Origin: Thelephora terrestris
Lineage: Eukaryota > Basidiomycota > Agaricomycetes > Thelephorales > Thelephoraceae
DNA length: 64,000 nucleotides
NCBI GenBank assembly: GCA_015956445.1
Contig: WIUZ02000007.1
Coordinates: 1-64,000, forward strand
Direction of reading: 5' to 3'
Shown: piece after piece, positions 33,195 to 45,605 of the stretch
How the letters are laid out: every line of letters begins with the position of its first letter
Numbering within the stretch: the stretch's first letter is position 1
Notes under the pieces: model-generated
The model's database searches: none
Seen by the model: only the letters and a program-made list of their open reading frames with translations
What the model was told of the DNA's origin: nothing
Program-made: the position numbers and the translations under genes

Positions 33195-34152
33195 TGAAAT
33201 GTTCAAGGGTTATTCAACGACAGACAGATAGGGACAGTGTGGGACGTGTTGACGACTCGGAGAGGGTGGCTGTCGAGAGAGAGTGGACAGGAGTCGTGTG
33301 TCTCGCTTGTGAACAGCCCCTACACAAGAGAGTCTAGTCCCGTTTGAAACCTCGATGACGTCCATAGCCAGGAACGGCGCTGTCGGGATCGTTTGGCGCG
33401 ATTGGAGCGGAAGTGATGAATTCGCTTTGTGGTCACTTGGCCATAGTCGACCGTATCTGGTCCCCGTTCTGCGGTTACGATCCACTGCCAGCTGACGCAA
33501 CGCAAAACCACAGTGACTCAAAAATGACCGGATGGGCTGTGCTTGTTCCCACCGTAGTTTACTTACCAGAGTGTGTTTGGCCAATTCCTAAACATTCAAA
33601 CTCGTCTTGTTGTCCTTTCCCACCCTCGGCTCGCAGGTAAGGAAAGCGTGAGATCATCGACCGGAGATCACGAAGCCAATTCTTTCCCCCTTCCTTCCCC
33701 CCTGTTCTTCATCCTCCACGCCCATTCACGACGACAACGACAGGATTTGATTCCGTGTACACCATTCATATGCACTCTCTTCTTTGTTGACCGATTATAC
33801 CCCTCCATATCCGTGTCGCAAACACGGCCCCCGCCTGGCCTTACACGTTCCAAGCAGCAACTCATATCACCATCATCCCCGCCCATTTTAGATCCATTTC
33901 CTCGCATTTTAAGTGGTCTTATATCCGTGGAGCAGCATAACGCAGCTTCCTCCTGTTTCGTAATTGTTGTGAGTCTCGTGTTCGGAATGCACCCAAGCTG
34001 CTGCTTTCGGCCTCATTTCGCACTTTGTACCCTGACCTCCTGTCCTTCTCTTCCTGTTCCCTAGATTCCGATCTTACTAGTCCCCCCGCCACGTTGGCTG
34101 TTGTAATTTCCCCCTCTCCTCACCCTCTCACCTTCGAGGGTGCCCAACATAC
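33195..34152. other. Divergent promoter region of MYND gene and kinase gene
   Basis: About 960 bases between divergent starts. The part before 34150 is CT-rich on the plus strand, as is common upstream of fungal starts. The 163-residue ORF at 33573-34064 has no recognisable content and is not called. Confidence 0.5.
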
Positions 34153-37100
34153 ATGACGTCCGCGGTCCTCCACCTTCGAACACAGCTGGGTATTTCCAGC
34201 CCGTTCAACATGGGCCGCGACATAGACACCAGAGAGAACCCCGTATCTTCCTCATCCAAACCCTCTGAACCCGTCGTTAACCCCGATGCCCAACCCAGAA
34301 CGTTCAAGCGCTTCCGATCATCCCTTGAACAGAGCATCCGTGCTGCAACGAGGACGAGATCGAACAAGCACTCTACGTCTTCGGTGTCCGCGGATGCTAA
34401 TGGGTTGAGCACGACCTCTACCACAGTCCCAAAAGAGAAGGGAAGCCTTCTCGTCAGAGCGGATTCCAAGGTCAAAACCAAGGTGCTTCCCAAGGTTTCG
34501 TTCAAGCTCATGACACGCGATGGCGCTGGTTCTTCTGTGACCGGGAAGGGTCATTCTCACAAGCGTTCAGAACCATTGCCGGCTCGGGAACCTGGGTCTG
34601 CCAGCTATCTGACCCCCTCTCTGCGACTGGCTTCCTTATCTTCACCAGCTTTCCACCTGTACTCTCAAGCTATCTCCGACGAGGCACATACTCCTCATAT
34701 TGTTTCTTCAACATCCAACGTTGACGCTCTGGTCTCACCGCAACGACGGCGGTCAAAATCGTCCAAGCCACCACAATCTCCGTCAATCAGCGGGCCTAGC
34801 GCACTAACACCCAGTCGATCATCCAAGGAGGCTGCCAGAGAGGCCAAGAACGTTACGAGACCACAATTGACGTTGACACGGACGCCCACTCCCACACGTC
34901 AGCGGGACCGTTTTGAAGTCCCAGAGTCGCCATCGCCGCCCTCCCGACGATTGGGAACTTCCCGAGGATCGGCTAGTACAAGCTACCTCCCACTCTCCCC
35001 TTCCCCCACACTCCCTTCTTCCCCTACCCGAGCGAGATCTCCGACATCAAGGCACCCTCCGACTACTCCTACCCCTGGCGAAAAAGTCAGACGTCCCTCC
35101 GTCGATTCACCAACCCATCGTCGCCCTTCAGTTGAAGGAACACGCTCCGCACTCTCTACATCCCGGCCCAGCCCCTCACCTACTCGAATTCGGTCCCGAG
35201 TTGTTACTCCAAACTCGCCAAGCAGGACTACTTCACCCGGTCCACTGGCTTGCGGCGATTATACGTATCCCAAAAATCTTAACCTTTCGGCGGCTTCCCT
35301 CTCTTCCTCCGTTCCGGCGAACCTAAGCACTACCGGGAGCTCCAATTTGAACATCAATCCGGAACACCGTGATTTATTGCGGCAAGCAACGTCGATCTTG
35401 TGTAAAGAACTCTTGAAACCCCCCGGTCACAATACGACTGGATTGGGGATGATTGAATTGGAGGAAATTGAGTTGAGGCTCAGGGCCCTGGCCAGGCTGG
35501 AAAGGATCTGGGGAAAGAGCGGTAGCGCCAATGCTAATGGGGTTTCCAACACTCCGGGGAGTGCAATTACTGGTTTTGGTGTCCTCGGTGTTGGTGGCGC
35601 CAGCTCCGTAGGAGAAGATCGAGAACGGAGGTTGTTTTCCGAAGCCTTGAAGGACGGTTATGTTCTGTGCCAGTGAGTACTTCTTTCTGTCCGCCCTCTC
35701 GCCTTCCCTTGCTGTCTCCTCTCCATTCTTCGATGTGAAGCCACCGCGTTTCACTCCTTGAATCTTTTTGCTCGCTTTCCCCCTGCCATCCTAAAATATT
35801 CGACGCGAAACATCAACGTTCCTGAACACCTCGCTAACATGAAAATGACCCGCAGGTTGATGAACAAGGTCCGCCCTGGCTCGATCGCCCGCATTGACAA
35901 GCGGGAGGATGGCGTGGTTCGGACTTCAAACGTCACCAAATTCCTCGCCTCGTGTTCCTCGACGTTGGGACTCTCCTCTGAGGACCTCTTCCTCCGTGAC
36001 GATCTTCTCGAGGGTTCTTTCGAATCGCTTGCACGCGTTTCGAGGACCATCCTCGCGCTTATAGAAACTTCGGAAAACCCCCCTCTCGATCAACCGAGAC
36101 TCCAAGGACGCGGGCCATACGGTCAGTCCTCTGGATTTTCAAGGGCGGCACAATCCACTCCCAACTTGGCTCGATCCGTTTCACCTCCTTCGCCTCTTCG
36201 AGATCAGGGACGCGTTCGGACCGAAGTGCCTGTTCCTGTGCCTACTCCGAGGAATGGATCCTCGCCGATTCCCATTGCGAGGAGGAGATGGAGTCCGACA
36301 TCTGGAGGTCTCCCTCCTGTCCACTCTTCCACTCCCTCGATTGACGACGACGAAGTGGATGTCGATGAAGATGGCATGGTGAAACTTTTGGGGAGAGGTA
36401 GGAGCATGAGGGATGAAGACGATACCTATGAGTACGAGAGCGGGAGCGGGGGTAGGGGCGGGGGACATCGAAGGAACAGATTTGACGAACGGAATCGGGG
36501 TGACGTGTCGCGGATTCTGACGCCCCCACCGAGGTCGCCACTTCGTCCCAAGCCCAGTTACGACCGGAACCGTCAGGCGCCTTCTTACTCCTCTGTGACA
36601 GTTTCATCGCAAGTGGATTTAAGCATGTCATCGACCCCTCCAAGAGACTTGCACAGGTCTTTGGCAAATGAAGCAAGGCAGAGCCTTGCGTCGAGTACAC
36701 TTAGCGATACGACCACCTTCTCTAGCCTACTAGATCCTCGGAGGAGCCTCGTCAGTAATCAAGGTGGTACGAACGGTGGAAAGTTTGGCACTACCAGGAC
36801 GGCTACCACCGTAGCGACATCGTATTTCGTCTCCGACACCCCTTCATTTGGCCGCACAGAGGTCAGCTCGATCATTCCCCCGCTTGGCGAAGAATACTCC
36901 AGGGGTAGGAAAAGGTCTGGTGGTGACAGGACTGCTGGGTTGTCGGATCGCAGAGTGAGCGAAAGCACTGGCGCCGATCTGACCCGAGTCGCCGAAGAGA
37001 CCGAGAGCGGTGGGTCTGGGATGGTTAGCAGGCTCAGACCCAGGGAACAGTCGTGCGGTGGAGAGGACGGTCGCAGTCGGTCTCGACATGCTATCAGGCT

Positions 37101-39974
37101 CGGGAAAGGGAAATGGCCTGACGACTTCTTCCCTCCTGGCTCTCTTCCTCCTGGTAGCGAGCTGTCGGAAAGTCCGAGGCCCATCGCACCGATTTCGACA
37201 ACCCCACCTAGGAAGTTGGCCGTCATTGGGAGGTCAAATGATAGCGTGGAATCCTTACCTCAACTTCCTCGCAGGCCTTCTCATCGCTCACGGCACTCTC
37301 TTGACACCACTTCCAGTCTGTTACCAAAAGATTCCGTGTTTGGAAGGGACTCCAGTCCGGACGACCGGGTGACGCCTCCCCCTTCCAAAGTCATCCTACC
37401 CCGTCGAGTTTCTCAAGGTCGTAGCCCCAGTCTTCTCGGACGAAGCAGCTTGGACAGCGAAGGTCGGCCTGCACTCGATGGTTCCATCCCTTTCCCTCGC
37501 ACAGTCTCTGCTTCCGGCGATCAATACAAAGTGAACAATGCCACCTCCGATGCAGCCGCGGCCTCCGAAACTAATAAATCCAAGGCCGCAGGGAGACCAA
37601 AGCCCGTTCGTGGAAGATTCCAGAGCGAGATCGACGGTTCGTGCTCGAGGAGGAAGCACCATCCAGCCTCTCAGGATGAGCCGGGCCAGAACGCTAGACG
37701 ATCGAGATTCGAGAGCATGGTCAACCTGGGTGTCGCGACGAATACTGCAAGCGCGAGCGACCTCCTCAACCGGAACGCCTTGGAGGACAATACGGTTCGG
37801 CCGAGGCTGATAGTGAGGGAGGAAGGGAAGCCAGCTACGCAGTTTGTGAGTATCTTTTGTGTTTAAATGCGCCACCTCGCGGTCTTTGTCGGCCCTCTGG
37901 CTATTTTTTCCACCCCGCTGACGCAATTTTCTTTTGCTTCAGCAACTTGGGAATTGTATTGGTCGAGGGCAGTTCGGAGCCGTATACCGGGCATTGAATC
38001 TGAATACGGGCCAGATGGTTGCTGTCAAGAGGATAAGTTTGACTGGGCTGAAGGAGGAAGAAATCTCGCAGTTGATGAAGGAGGTCGACCTTGTTAAGAG
38101 TCTCTCGCACCCGAGTATCGTCAAGTACGAGGGTATGGCAAGGGACGAGGATACTCTTAACATCGTGCTTGAGTAAGTCCCTTTTATCGTCGTCCCCCGC
38201 CCTTCCCCCGACCTCTGATCAACCTTCCCTGCCTCGCAGGTACGCCGAGAACGGTTCATTAGGTCAGACACTAAAAGCATTCGGAAAGTTGAATGAGCGG
38301 CTAGTGGCCAGTTACGTGGTAAAGATCCTTGAGGGGTTACATTACCTCCATCAGAGTGATGTTGTCCATTGTGACCTCAAAGCGGCCAACATTCTGACGA
38401 CAAAGACCGGCAACGTCAAGCTGTCAGATTTTGGTGTCTCCCTGAACTTGCGTGCGATGGAACGGGAGATGAAGGATGTTGCGGGGACTCCCAACTGGAT
38501 GGCGCCGGAGGTCATCGAGCTGAAAGGAGCCTCGCCCAAATCAGACATATGGTCCTTGGGGTGTACCGTGATCGAGCTGCTGACAGGGCGACCTCCGTAT
38601 GCTGACATAGCTAACGGCATGTCTGGTGAGGCTAAACTTCGACGAGCTGTACCGTGATGCAGATGCTGATCATCATGTGTGCACAGTCATGTTCCGTATC
38701 GTGGAAGACACCGAACCTCCTATCCCGGGAATATTTTCACCCCTCCTCGATGACTTCCTGAGGCAGTGCTTCCAAAAGGACCCCAAAGAGCGACCTGATG
38801 CCGAGATATTGTGTGAGCATGAGTGGTTGAAGAACTGGGGCTTCCCCAAGGTTCGTTTCCCCACGTACTCGTGAGAGAACATGTGCACTGATAGGGTTTG
38901 GTTCAGGAACTGCGCCCACAGGACAGTATCCCTTTCCTTCGTCGTGTTAGTGCGGATTATAACAAGACGGACATTCGATATCTCCTCTCTGCGAACAATG
39001 ATCCCACAGAACCCAAGACTCCCGTTGTTGACGAGATACCGCGTGCCGAAGAGCCTCTCCCTATCCAGTCCTCCCCTCCTATCCCTGCTCGTCCAGCAGC
39101 TCAAGATAACGACAACCCTGCGGTTCAGGAGCACTCGTTCGTCAAGACAACATTTGGCAAACGTAAGTGATAACACATGTTTACGAGAATGGACATTGGT
39201 TTACGAAATTCCTCAGCTGTCATCTGTCGGGTCTGTAATCTACCTGTCAAAAGAAGCGCCGTGCTCTGTGACCAGTGCAGCCTTATCGCCCATTCGAAGT
39301 GTGCTCACAACGCCCCTCCCACGTGCAACCTGAGAGCTCAGCTTCTCCTGTACGCTCAATATGCGGAGAAGAGTTCTACTCCTTTGGAACTGCTGGGTCC
39401 GATGACCCTCAGTCAGAGCAGCGAAGGGGTTTCGACGCCGAGGACGAGCTTCGACTTTGGCCAACCCTCGACTCAAAGTTCTTCACCCCCACCCATTCAC
39501 CCACCAACGGCCTTTAAGGTCATCACCGCGTTTAAGCGGTCGCGATCATCGTTGTCCCCAGAACCCGCTGCCCGGTCGACTTCATCGGTGAACTCTGTAC
39601 CCACCCCTCGTGAACGACGTCCTTCCCTCCTTTCACCAAACCCACTCAAGCGAAAGGACAAAGAAGTCACAAAGTCACTCTCCAGCAAAAGCGCCTCCCC
39701 AGGACCTTCGAGCCTTCGCAGTCAAGGTCAGGACAGCAGCACCAACAACACCCGCCGAAGTGCAGGCGCGAGAAGCGAGAGTATTGTTTCTGGGGAGAAT
39801 GAGGTAGATGTCACGAGGCTGTCTAGGATCACCGGATATTCTGTCATCTCAGTTGGATCGGACCCCGAGCAGGAGGAAGTCAGCCATACTGACATCCCCG
39901 GCGGACTATCTTCTTCGTCCACGACCTCGAAGAGGCGCACTTCAAAAAACAGCGACGGTTGCCTTGTTCAATGA
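34153..39974 (+). CDS. CH-domain, Cdc15/SepH-type protein kinase with C-terminal C1-like domain
   Basis: Seven exons fit: 34153-35672, 35856-37845, 37943-38172, 38240-38625, 38687-38850, 38907-39172 and 39217-39974. A Ser/Pro-rich N-terminus precedes a calponin-homology-like domain that spans the first intron ([27 protein letters not shown]). A long disordered part follows, then the kinase: glycine loop [16 protein letters not shown] lysine, HCDLKAAN catalytic loop (HCD in place of HRD), [14 protein letters not shown]1-like cysteine pattern ([20 protein letters not shown], then [12 protein letters not shown]) lies at 39225-39330. In fission yeast and Aspergillus, Cdc7/SepH kinases start the septation network. 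The assignment rests on the kinase sequence; a downstream start at 34210 ([10 protein letters not shown]) is possible. Confidence 0.85.
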
Positions 39975-42313
39975 TTTCACGCCCTCAATTTTCTGTTTCA
40001 CCAGGACACGGACACGAGCTTGTACTTGACGCCTTTCACGAAGTCACGGCGCATCGTTCCCTTGCTTCCCCTCCTTATCCCCCTGATTGTGTAACACCCT
40101 TGTACATGTAGAATTATCAACCAACCTCCATCCTCTCCACTTGCTTTCTCCACCCCATTCCCCACATCCTGAGAGCCTTTAATCCGCTCTCTTTCATCCC
40201 ACTTATGCGGACTTTTTCGATCCGGTACAACCCGCGTATATGCACAACGGTTGGGTCTCCGAAACAATTATGCAACAGTTCACCCTGGCTTCATCCACCT
40301 CCCTTTCTATACTTTTCCATCTGTCGATTAATTCTTTGCATTCAGCATCTTTTGGTCTCGCTACTCGCAAGTTTTTCAGTTACCTGCCCATCTCTCCTCG
40401 GTTGTTTCATCCCATTTTCCCCTCCTTTACCCTCCCCTTCACCGATATCTTACTTGAGGACCGAAAATATGTACCACTACCTCAACTCTCAAGTACTGTA
40501 CTTCATGGAATTCAATCTTAATGGTCCCCTCGCTTCTGGTGTTTTTTTGAGTCTGCGCTCTGATGATCGGTAAGACGATGCCCTTTATCAGCTCTACCCT
40601 GCCGCCATTACACCCAACACGCGTCAACCACCATAATAATTCACAAGAGGAATCTCATCGATTGGAGCAAAAAGTGCCTCGAGGTATTCATGGTATACAT
40701 CTGATCTGGGTCCTGTCATCAGCATGCGCCGCAGAACCAATATCATGAACCTCATCCCTGCAGCTGGAGACGAGCAAACACCAGAAAAGACGGCGATAAT
40801 CAACCAGCTGGGACACTCAAAAATTCCCGAAACGTCGTGCGCGTGCCTCCAGAAATCCTTGGTTGTATCTTCTGAATGACCGTCGAGCCCGTGCTTTGAC
40901 GGGATGGCGACTCTTGCTCTCTCTTGTTTCGCTAAAATACGCGACTTCCTCGTCTATCACCACAGGTACGAAGTCGCCTGTTGCACCCAGTGCCATGGAG
41001 ATCCTGGGGTGATGTTTGGAAGGCCGGAAGCGACGCTAGACCAAGCTTGTACTACGCTACGCTCGCCATGAATACTCCCCACGTCACGATCTCGTGCTGG
41101 CAGAGGAGGATCCATCTTGCTTCAATGCTTGCAAATTGGATGAATTACAAGAGTTCTTTCTTCACTTTGTGGGGCCGCTGATTCTCACGCGCGCTTCCAG
41201 CCAAATCGGTTACAGCCGTTTGCATGTCAATAGCTCGCTTTTGAAAAAAACGCACTCACTTTTTTTCGTTCACGGACGGAGCTTGGCGCTGCGAAAAGCA
41301 CAGCATCGGTACAAGTAGTTTGCACATAATTTCAATTTGAAAACCCAATCGGCCACGACCCTTTGTCACGGCTCTGCTCTAGCTAAGCCTGCACAGTTAC
41401 AAAGTAACTCCCCTGCTCATGAACTATACAAGCCGAGTCCCATGAGATTCTGTGTACAAGGTGGATGGGGATGAAGTCGTTGTAGATCTAAGATTTATTT
41501 GCACCCAGGGGGGGCGCGGCAACGCACCGAGCGACACGCGACTGTCACCCCGGTGGGTCTGAACTATACTTCCGGGGTCCTCGATCTGGGTGATTTCTCC
41601 CAAAACACTTAATCATCGACTCCTATGGGGCGGGCGCATTTTCTTGCAAACCACTCGCACACAAAGCTGTAGCCATTACTACATGGAACAAAATATCCCT
41701 CTGAGCCAACAGAAAATGAAGGACGGATCTTCCAATAAAGTTAGAATACGCATAACCTAAAATGGATGGGTAACCTCCCCCTGCCAACTTCAGTGATCGC
41801 GTATGGTCCCCGTTGCTCATTAGCCGAGCTCATATTACGTCTGTATTTGTGTTTGTTTGGCGTTTACTACCATATACGGGTGCGCTTAAGGGGGTTCACC
41901 CAAATTTGGGTAGTGAACGATACTTCCGGGGTCCTATCGGGGCTTTGATAGTTAGGTGTCCCTGGGTGCGCTGCCGCGCCCCCCCTGTTTGCACCCGCGC
42001 GCGCTACCTGCCACACACAGGCTGTGCTAAGCTCCTTCCGTGAACAAACAAAAGGGAGTGTGTTTTTCTCGAAAACGAGCTATCGACATGCAAACAGCTG
42101 TAAAGCCGAGATCAGTGGCCCGGCGGGCTATACTAGTTACCTCAAATCTACTCGGGATGTCAAAGGCCATCGCCTCCAGTCGCCCCTCACAGTATACCGC
42201 ACTGCGACTTCTTCATGCCCCCCCAACTTCAACAATCATGCTGGGAAATATACAACGAGTAGGTTCTTGTATCGTGCCCATCCAACCTGGAGTCAACTTG
42301 CTATCTCAGGGAA
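39975..42313. other. Gene-poor region with repeats
   Basis: After the kinase 3' end the sequence is low in coding signs. From about 40770 it matches 45735 onward, the start of a roughly 5 kb tandem duplication. An inverted-repeat structure lies at 41210-42115. ORFs here are short and unsupported. Confidence 0.5.
41210..42115. repeat. Inverted-repeat structure (two nested arm pairs)
   Basis: 41215-41310 is a diverged reverse copy of 42015-42115 (both contain TGCATGTC/GACATGCAAAC and the CACGGACGGAGCTTGG/CCAAGCTCCGTCC type block). A second pair, 41500-41530 and 41960-41995, shares CAGGGGGGGCGCGGCA and its reverse. TACTTCCGGGGTCCT occurs directly at 41567 and 41926. It may be a nested MITE in a decayed foldback element. 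Target duplications were not seen. Confidence 0.5.
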
Positions 42314-45300
42314 ATGTCCAAGCTTAATCACGGGCATGCCTTGTGGTCCGTCGCTCTGCATTCCCTCTTGAATCCCATCTAATTACCTACGACTAGGGAG
42401 CCTGCCCCGCTCTCTTCCTACAAACGTATTCAACCGGGAGACGTGGGCTACATCCGCAAAGGCTGTTTTCATCTTCTGTTTTCCGCTGGGTGCCCATTAG
42501 GCGAGAGGCAGCTGGGCGTCGATGTTCCCTTGACGTTCAAAGGGTTAGAAGTCGGACCAATTACCAACCACCAACCTCGGTTGCCCGGTCCGCTCTCCAC
42601 CACCCATGTTCGAGCAAGTCGAGTTCGCCTCATACATCGGACATCACCCTCATTACCTTCACCCGAGACTTCGTCTTTTCCGTACGTTCGTTTTGACGCA
42701 TTCGTTTCTCAGTGCCTCAGACCCACGCTCTAGGGCGTTGGAACCCGGTTCCACCATATCTTTCCAGCTCACAGGAGGTCCAGGAGCTGCCCTTGTGACC
42801 AAGTATAAGACTCTCAGGGAAGACGTCGAACGAGCGGGTACCTTTGAAGAATACACGAAAAAGCATCATGCCTCTTGGGTAGCCTTCGCCCGTGAGATTG
42901 GACACGGTGATGACATAAATCCAGTCCTTGTCACTGGTGTAGACAGGAGCAGGGATTTCGCGATGATGTCTTACCTAAGCGACGGCTACAACTTGACATC
43001 CGAGTTCACAGTTTCGGTTCCTGAAGTAGCTTCCACCTCTATCTGGGGCACATGGTACACCGCTGGACCCATTTTTACGAACTACGGTCCCGAACTGTCT
43101 GGGGACAATGATACGGAACCCGGTTCGGATTGGCTCAACCAATGTGTCTTTGTCCGGTATTACACCGTTCGTAAGAGACGAGGGATCCCGAAGGTCATAA
43201 AGGCTGGCGCGGGTCCGCATGATCTAGGTTCAGGGAGTCGCGAGGACGAAGAGTCACCTAAGGCAGAGGTTCTATCTCCTTCGGACTTTAGCTCAATTGG
43301 CGCACCCAGTTTGTATGACGACGACGACAGGAGTTCTGTAACCAGCGTTGAGTCTGGGTCCGACATGGCTATCCACAATATCGCTCCTGTGCGTTCCTTT
43401 TTATGTCTTCCTGTCCTGTTTTGACCGTTCTGACGTTTCGTAGGACGGGAAAGACGACTTCGATATAATTGCCGATTATATTTTCCGGGCAAGTTGGGAA
43501 CGAGAACGTCAGGTCACCGCGACACCTCTAATATTTCCATGCTAGAACTCCGATGCCGACTTCGTAATCCTTCACCACCGAAACATCGCAACGTTGCGTG
43601 AGGTACGTCGCATAACTACAGGAAATGCCGACCGCTCAACTTTCATGCAGCTGGAAAGCGACACAGACCTGTCGACACAATTACTCGAGAGGGGACCACC
43701 AATCACCGTAGACGAAAATGGAGGTTTGTCTCTAACAGTCACTGGCCACCCAGGAACTCATGGTCTACTTAGTGGGAATGATCATGGGCCATTCGGAGCT
43801 ATCCACCGAGCCCAACACAACCCGCGACATGGACACTGAAAACGATACTATCGCAACCGCTCTAACCTGGGACACAATATCCCACTGCCGGCAGGCAGCA
43901 AGCGGCCTAGGACCCAGTAGAATTTTGCCTCCGACCAACGCTGGGTCATCATTTGGGCTTCGGGACGACAATCCTTTCGTGCCTCGTCAAAATCGCACGA
44001 GCGGAGAGACCAGTTCCCCCCATCTTGGGACGGATCACTGCGGCTGCGAAGACCTTGAAGACTGCGTATGGCATGCATCATTCCGTCGAACACTATCGGA
44101 TTCTGTTACACGGGTTCGATTTTTCCACGGTCTTTGTTTTTCCTCGTGTCGTATTGATCATCTCCCACTAGATCCAGGATAACACCTTCGCTGCACACGC
44201 CACAGACGGATCACGTACTTCCGACCGCGAGCAACATCTTCCTCCTCGCAGAAGCGATCCTGCGCGAGACGTCTTCGGTTCATCGCCCACCCATCATGGT
44301 GCCGCCCACGTCCAGCAACACGATCACCAGTGGGAACCGTATGCGAGGAGCCTGTACTTAACTCACGCACCAGGAATTGTACAAAGGGACCCCTATCGTC
44401 GGCTTGTTTTATCTGCGCCACCCTTAGATAACACCATTCACTTCCCACCGGCGGCGGGCGCCTCGGTACCTACCGAATCACCCCCTCCGGCCAACACTGC
44501 GTTGATGTTTTGGCATCAGCCTTTCTCACATCCAAATCCCGCTGGCGAAGAGACGAGTTTCCCACGAGGCGATGGTCCTTTGATTGGACCGTCTTATTCC
44601 GTGGACCCGGTCACTTCAATCGACCAAAGGTACTCAGATCAAATCCAAATCCAATTGCCAAGTGGATCTCAAGGCCCGCCGCTGATCGCCAACGACAGAT
44701 ACGTGCGTTGTACATGTGAGATGTTACCCCGTGGCGGTACTGAACGCTTGACGTTTCTCAGAATTCAATAACACAGCATTCAACACCTGAAAACGGACAA
44801 GGGGGCCGCGGTTCCTCTATCCCTCCGAGAACGTGGATAAACATCGTCCCCCAGAGGCCAAACGCAAGGAAGGGATATCACGAGGGACAAGAGTCGATTA
44901 TTTTTAGAGTAAACGGACGGTTAGGTATCTCCATCCGAGATGCCATCGATAGGCTCTACCATGGATTGGAGGGAAGGGATGATCAGGTATTCGTTGACAA
45001 ATGCAGCGTCCTGATGTTGCGCCTCGAGGTCCGTTCCGTCGCAGATTGTGAGGTTTGTTTGTTTGATAGCCGTTAATCTTGCAGTGGCCTGGATACCCCT
45101 CTTGGTTTCGTAAAGTGAGAATGTTTCCCCACGCTATAGATTCCCGTTGATTCTTCTCGTTACTAGATTAGGCTCAACAACTGGAAGAAGAACCCGGAGA
45201 GGATCAAGTTGGAGAAGCTAGCTACTGAGGTGGCCAAATGCATAGAACGATTTATACAGGTAATTTACGTGTCGCTCCAGGATTGACCGCACACTGACTC

Positions 45301-45605
45301 GTGAGAAGGAGGTCCAAGATACCGGGCAAAATAATCAGGAGACCTCGAATTGGAGAGTCGGCGCTGGATTTATTGACACCAACCGTTTGGTCCTAGTTGC
45401 GCTGGACAAAATTTCGAGGGGATCTTGGCAGCCTCGTATCGGTGTCCTCTCCCAGCAAGAGATCGACTCCAGCTCCACTCCGTTTGCGACTTGGGCTGAT
45501 TTTCATTTGGCTTACAACCGTGATGTTTCTCAGACTCCGCACAAGATCGGATCCCGGAGGAATCCACCTCGTGCTTGTCACGTGCGGGGCCTTGCGGGAA
45601 ATTGA
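42314..45605 (+). pseudogene. Agaricomycete GHALW/GDVGYI-family protein, copy A
   Basis: The start MSKLNHGHALW is followed by TAA at 42380, and the same frame goes on to QPGDVGYIRKGCFHLLFSAG. Further recognisable blocks: NPVLVTGVDRSRDFAMMSYL, QCVFVRYYTVRKRRGIPKVI, then (after introns) DDFDIIADYIF and NSDADFVILHHRNIA. The C-terminal exons at 44850-45605 hold FRVNGRLGISIRDAIDRLYH, WPGYPSWFRK, IRLNNWKKNPERIKLEKL and RLVLVALDKISRGSWQPRIG. Families of this plan are frequent in agaricomycetes and have no known role to my knowledge. The shared TAA in both copies suggests an old break, an unseen intron, or a start further down. Middle exons (44000-44800) are uncertain. Confidence 0.55.

Noticed and set aside
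33573-34064. 163-residue ORF upstream of the kinase
   Set aside because: Pyrimidine-rich promoter-like sequence gives Pro/Ser/Leu-rich translation; no homology recognised.
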